Part shown: positions 21,124-22,245 of the stretch, piece by piece
Layout of the letters: each line of letters begins with the position of its first letter
Position numbering within the stretch: the stretch's first letter is position 1
Source of the DNA: an uncultured Selenomonadaceae bacterium
GTDB lineage: Bacteria; Bacillota; Negativicutes; Selenomonadales; Selenomonadaceae
Length of the DNA: 22,245 nt
Assembly (NCBI GenBank): GCA_937902665.1
Contig: CALELM010000048.1
Span: 1-22,245, forward strand
Reading direction: 5' to 3'
Position numbers and translations under genes: made by a program
Notes under the pieces: generated by a model
What the model saw: only the letters and a program-made list of their open reading frames with translations
Databases searched by the model: none
What the model was told of the DNA's origin: nothing

Positions 21124-22245
21124 ATGAAATTCGTTGTTGATATAAAAGAGCTGAAAAAAAAAGATAATATAGTAGCTAATGAAACCTTGTGGAAACTGCC
21201 TGTGGACAGTGTAGACAGTGTTATGTTTAAGGAGCATGATAAATGGGAGGAATTTGAGGGAACGGATCAGGATAAATCAATGGTACTTCAAATCAAGGGA
21301 AGATTAAATCGGAGCTTCATGAAACAAGGAGAAAATGCAGAGGCGATGTCTGGAAGCATGTTTGAGGCATATCAGAAAAGCCTGCTTCTCCTTCAAGGAA
21401 ATCATGAGACCGTGAAGACGGAAGATGGTGTCGATCAAAGACTTTATACGGTGCAGGTATTGATGCTTATACATAATGAGTTAGACGATACTTTCATAAT
21501 TAATGATGACGGGAATTTTAGAAAAATCGGAGGTGAAGAGAATAAGAAAAAGGCAGGGTTATATCGGGAGATAACGTTGGTAGATGCAACTTTAGATAGA
21601 TATGAGGAAAGCTATGAGGATAGTGCGCTGGAGCAAAAGAGAGTCAATACCTTTACAATGACATTCAAAAAAACAATGACGAAAGTGACAAATGTAAAGG
21701 AGAAGCCTGATGCAAATGCTCAGGGCATTACGATTGGTGGAAATACATGCAATAGAAATGTAGAGAAGATGTTCTTGGATCATGAGATACAGGAGTTGGC
21801 TGAAGAAAAGCGAAAGGTGCGCAGACATGCAGAACGGAGCAAAGCAGTAGCAAATGTCACTGGAAGGGTTAGCGGTCTGTTGGGAACGGCAGATAAAGTG
21901 AAAGGTTTTGTAGATAAGGTGAAAACGGAAAAGCAGAAGAACGATCCTAACTATAAGAGTGATGAAGAAAAGTGGAAAAACAGTGTAGATGAGAAGCTTA
22001 AAAAACTGAACGAAGGCAACAAAGTAGATAAGGGACTGGTGCTAAATGGATTTAATGGACAAGACAATAATGGAGGGGATAATGGCGTAGGTGGTAGAAG
22101 CAATGCCGCAGGTGGCGGAAGCAATGGCACAGGTGGCAGAAGCAACGGAGCAGGCGGAAGCAATGGTGCAGGCGGAAGCAATGCCGCAGGTGGTGGAAGC
22201 AATGCCGCAGGTGGCGGAAGCAACGGTGCAGGTGGAAGCAACGGA
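21124..22245 (+). CDS. Partial extended Hcp-like tube-motif protein with Gly-Ser-Asn linker; C-terminus beyond window
   Basis: The open frame runs from ATG 21124 (GAGGGGG six bases upstream; ATG 21118 is too close to it) to the last base, giving 374 codons with no stop. Residues 1-200 carry a diverged tube module: LQIKGRLNRSF near 54-64, a MFEAYQKSLLLLQ helix, YREITLVDATLDRYEESYED at about 148-167 in two parts, and FTMTFKKT where the RQ strand lies in the small tube proteins. The GxG turn is replaced by a longer acidic loop. Residues 200-305 are charged and helical (AEEKRKVRRHAERSKAV, then a KVKGFVDKVKTEK block). From about residue 308 the chain becomes a Gly-Ser-Asn-Ala linker. This is the layout of a tube domain delivering something C-terminal, so a toxin or binding domain is expected past the window edge. 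G+C is about 35-40%. Confidence 0.82.
   Translation, partial: MKFVVDIKELKKKDNIVANETLWKLPVDSVDSVMFKEHDKWEEFEGTDQDKSMVLQIKGRLNRSFMKQGENAEAMSGSMFEAYQKSLLLLQGNHETVKTEDGVDQRLYTVQVLMLIHNELDDTFIINDDGNFRKIGGEENKKKAGLYREITLVDATLDRYEESYEDSALEQKRVNTFTMTFKKTMTKVTNVKEKPDANAQGITIGGNTCNRNVEKMFLDHEIQELAEEKRKVRRHAERSKAVANVTGRVSGLLGTADKVKGFVDKVKTEKQKNDPNYKSDEEKWKNSVDEKLKKLNEGNKVDKGLVLNGFNGQDNNGGDNGVGGRSNAAGGGSNGTGGRSNGAGGSNGAGGSNAAGGGSNAAGGGSNGAGGSNG
22087..22245 (+). repeat. In-frame tandem repeat coding for a (G)G(G/R)SN(G/A)(A/T) linker
   Basis: About eight imperfect units of 18 or 21 bases, built on GGTGGCGGAAGCAATGCC-like sequence, encode six- or seven-residue peptides such as GGGSNAA, GGRSNGA and GGSNGA. 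The frame is kept in every unit, and differences are mostly third-position or Ala/Gly exchanges, so it is selected as protein. It continues to the window end. Such a tract can gain or lose units by slippage and would form a flexible spacer between the tube part and a C-terminal domain. Confidence 0.85.

Noticed and set aside
21951..22241. Minus-strand frame coding for a Pro/Leu-rich repeat protein
   Set aside because: It is the reverse complement of the in-frame Gly-Ser-Asn repeat of a well-supported plus-strand gene. The low-complexity product is an artefact of the repeat.
22087..22245. CRISPR-like array
   Set aside because: Units are 18-21 bases, contiguous with no unique spacers, and in frame within a coding sequence.

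Overview
The window is one long, densely packed, plus-strand operon-like array of about 21 genes with short or negative spacing. It encodes the tube, spike, putative baseplate and regulatory parts of a contractile injection system (CIS) related to type VI secretion and phage tails. Strong GGAGG-type ribosome binding sites, ATG/GTG/TTG starts and a mid-range G+C (about 50-58% in core genes by hand count on sample lines) suggest a Bacillota (Firmicutes) bacterium. A Negativicutes or Clostridia member is my guess, but nothing in the window fixes the taxon.

Layout. (1) 70-1007: two adjacent small tube-like (Hcp-like) paralogues, followed by a strong RNA hairpin at 1057-1098. (2) 1129-5667: a regulatory block with a J-domain protein, a membrane FHA protein, a zinc-ribbon FHA protein, a membrane-anchored PP2C phosphatase, and a degenerate PP2C joined through one membrane span to a TPR-like domain. 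(3) 5687-8443: a 918-residue Hsp70/actin-fold ATPase. (4) 8467-9321: a secreted Sel1-repeat protein. (5) 9305-12276: three conserved-looking proteins of unknown family, placed where baseplate subunits would be expected, and a 55-residue charged peptide gene with a TTG start. (6) 12236-18327: a DUF4280/PAAR-like spike tip, a VgrG, an Rhs/YD-repeat protein without an evident toxin tip, and a second VgrG. (7) 18331-22245: a pentapeptide-repeat protein, an unrecognised 177-residue protein, and two large, AT-richer genes whose proteins carry the tube motif inside much longer chains. The last gene enters a Gly-Ser-Asn repeat linker and runs off the window.

Working model (inference): the small tube proteins form the inner tube, and VgrG plus the PAAR-like protein form the spike. 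The large tube-motif proteins, the Rhs protein and perhaps the 18331-19909 genes are cargo or cargo handlers. FHA/PP2C signalling gates assembly or firing at the membrane. The Hsp70-like/J-domain pair would act as a dedicated remodelling chaperone, perhaps where classical T6SS uses ClpV. No sheath, ClpV, TssJLM membrane complex or Ser/Thr kinase gene lies in the window, so their presence in the full locus cannot be judged. The combination of an injection apparatus with its own Hsp70-like ATPase, J-protein, active and dead PP2C domains and extended tube-fusion cargo is the most striking feature.
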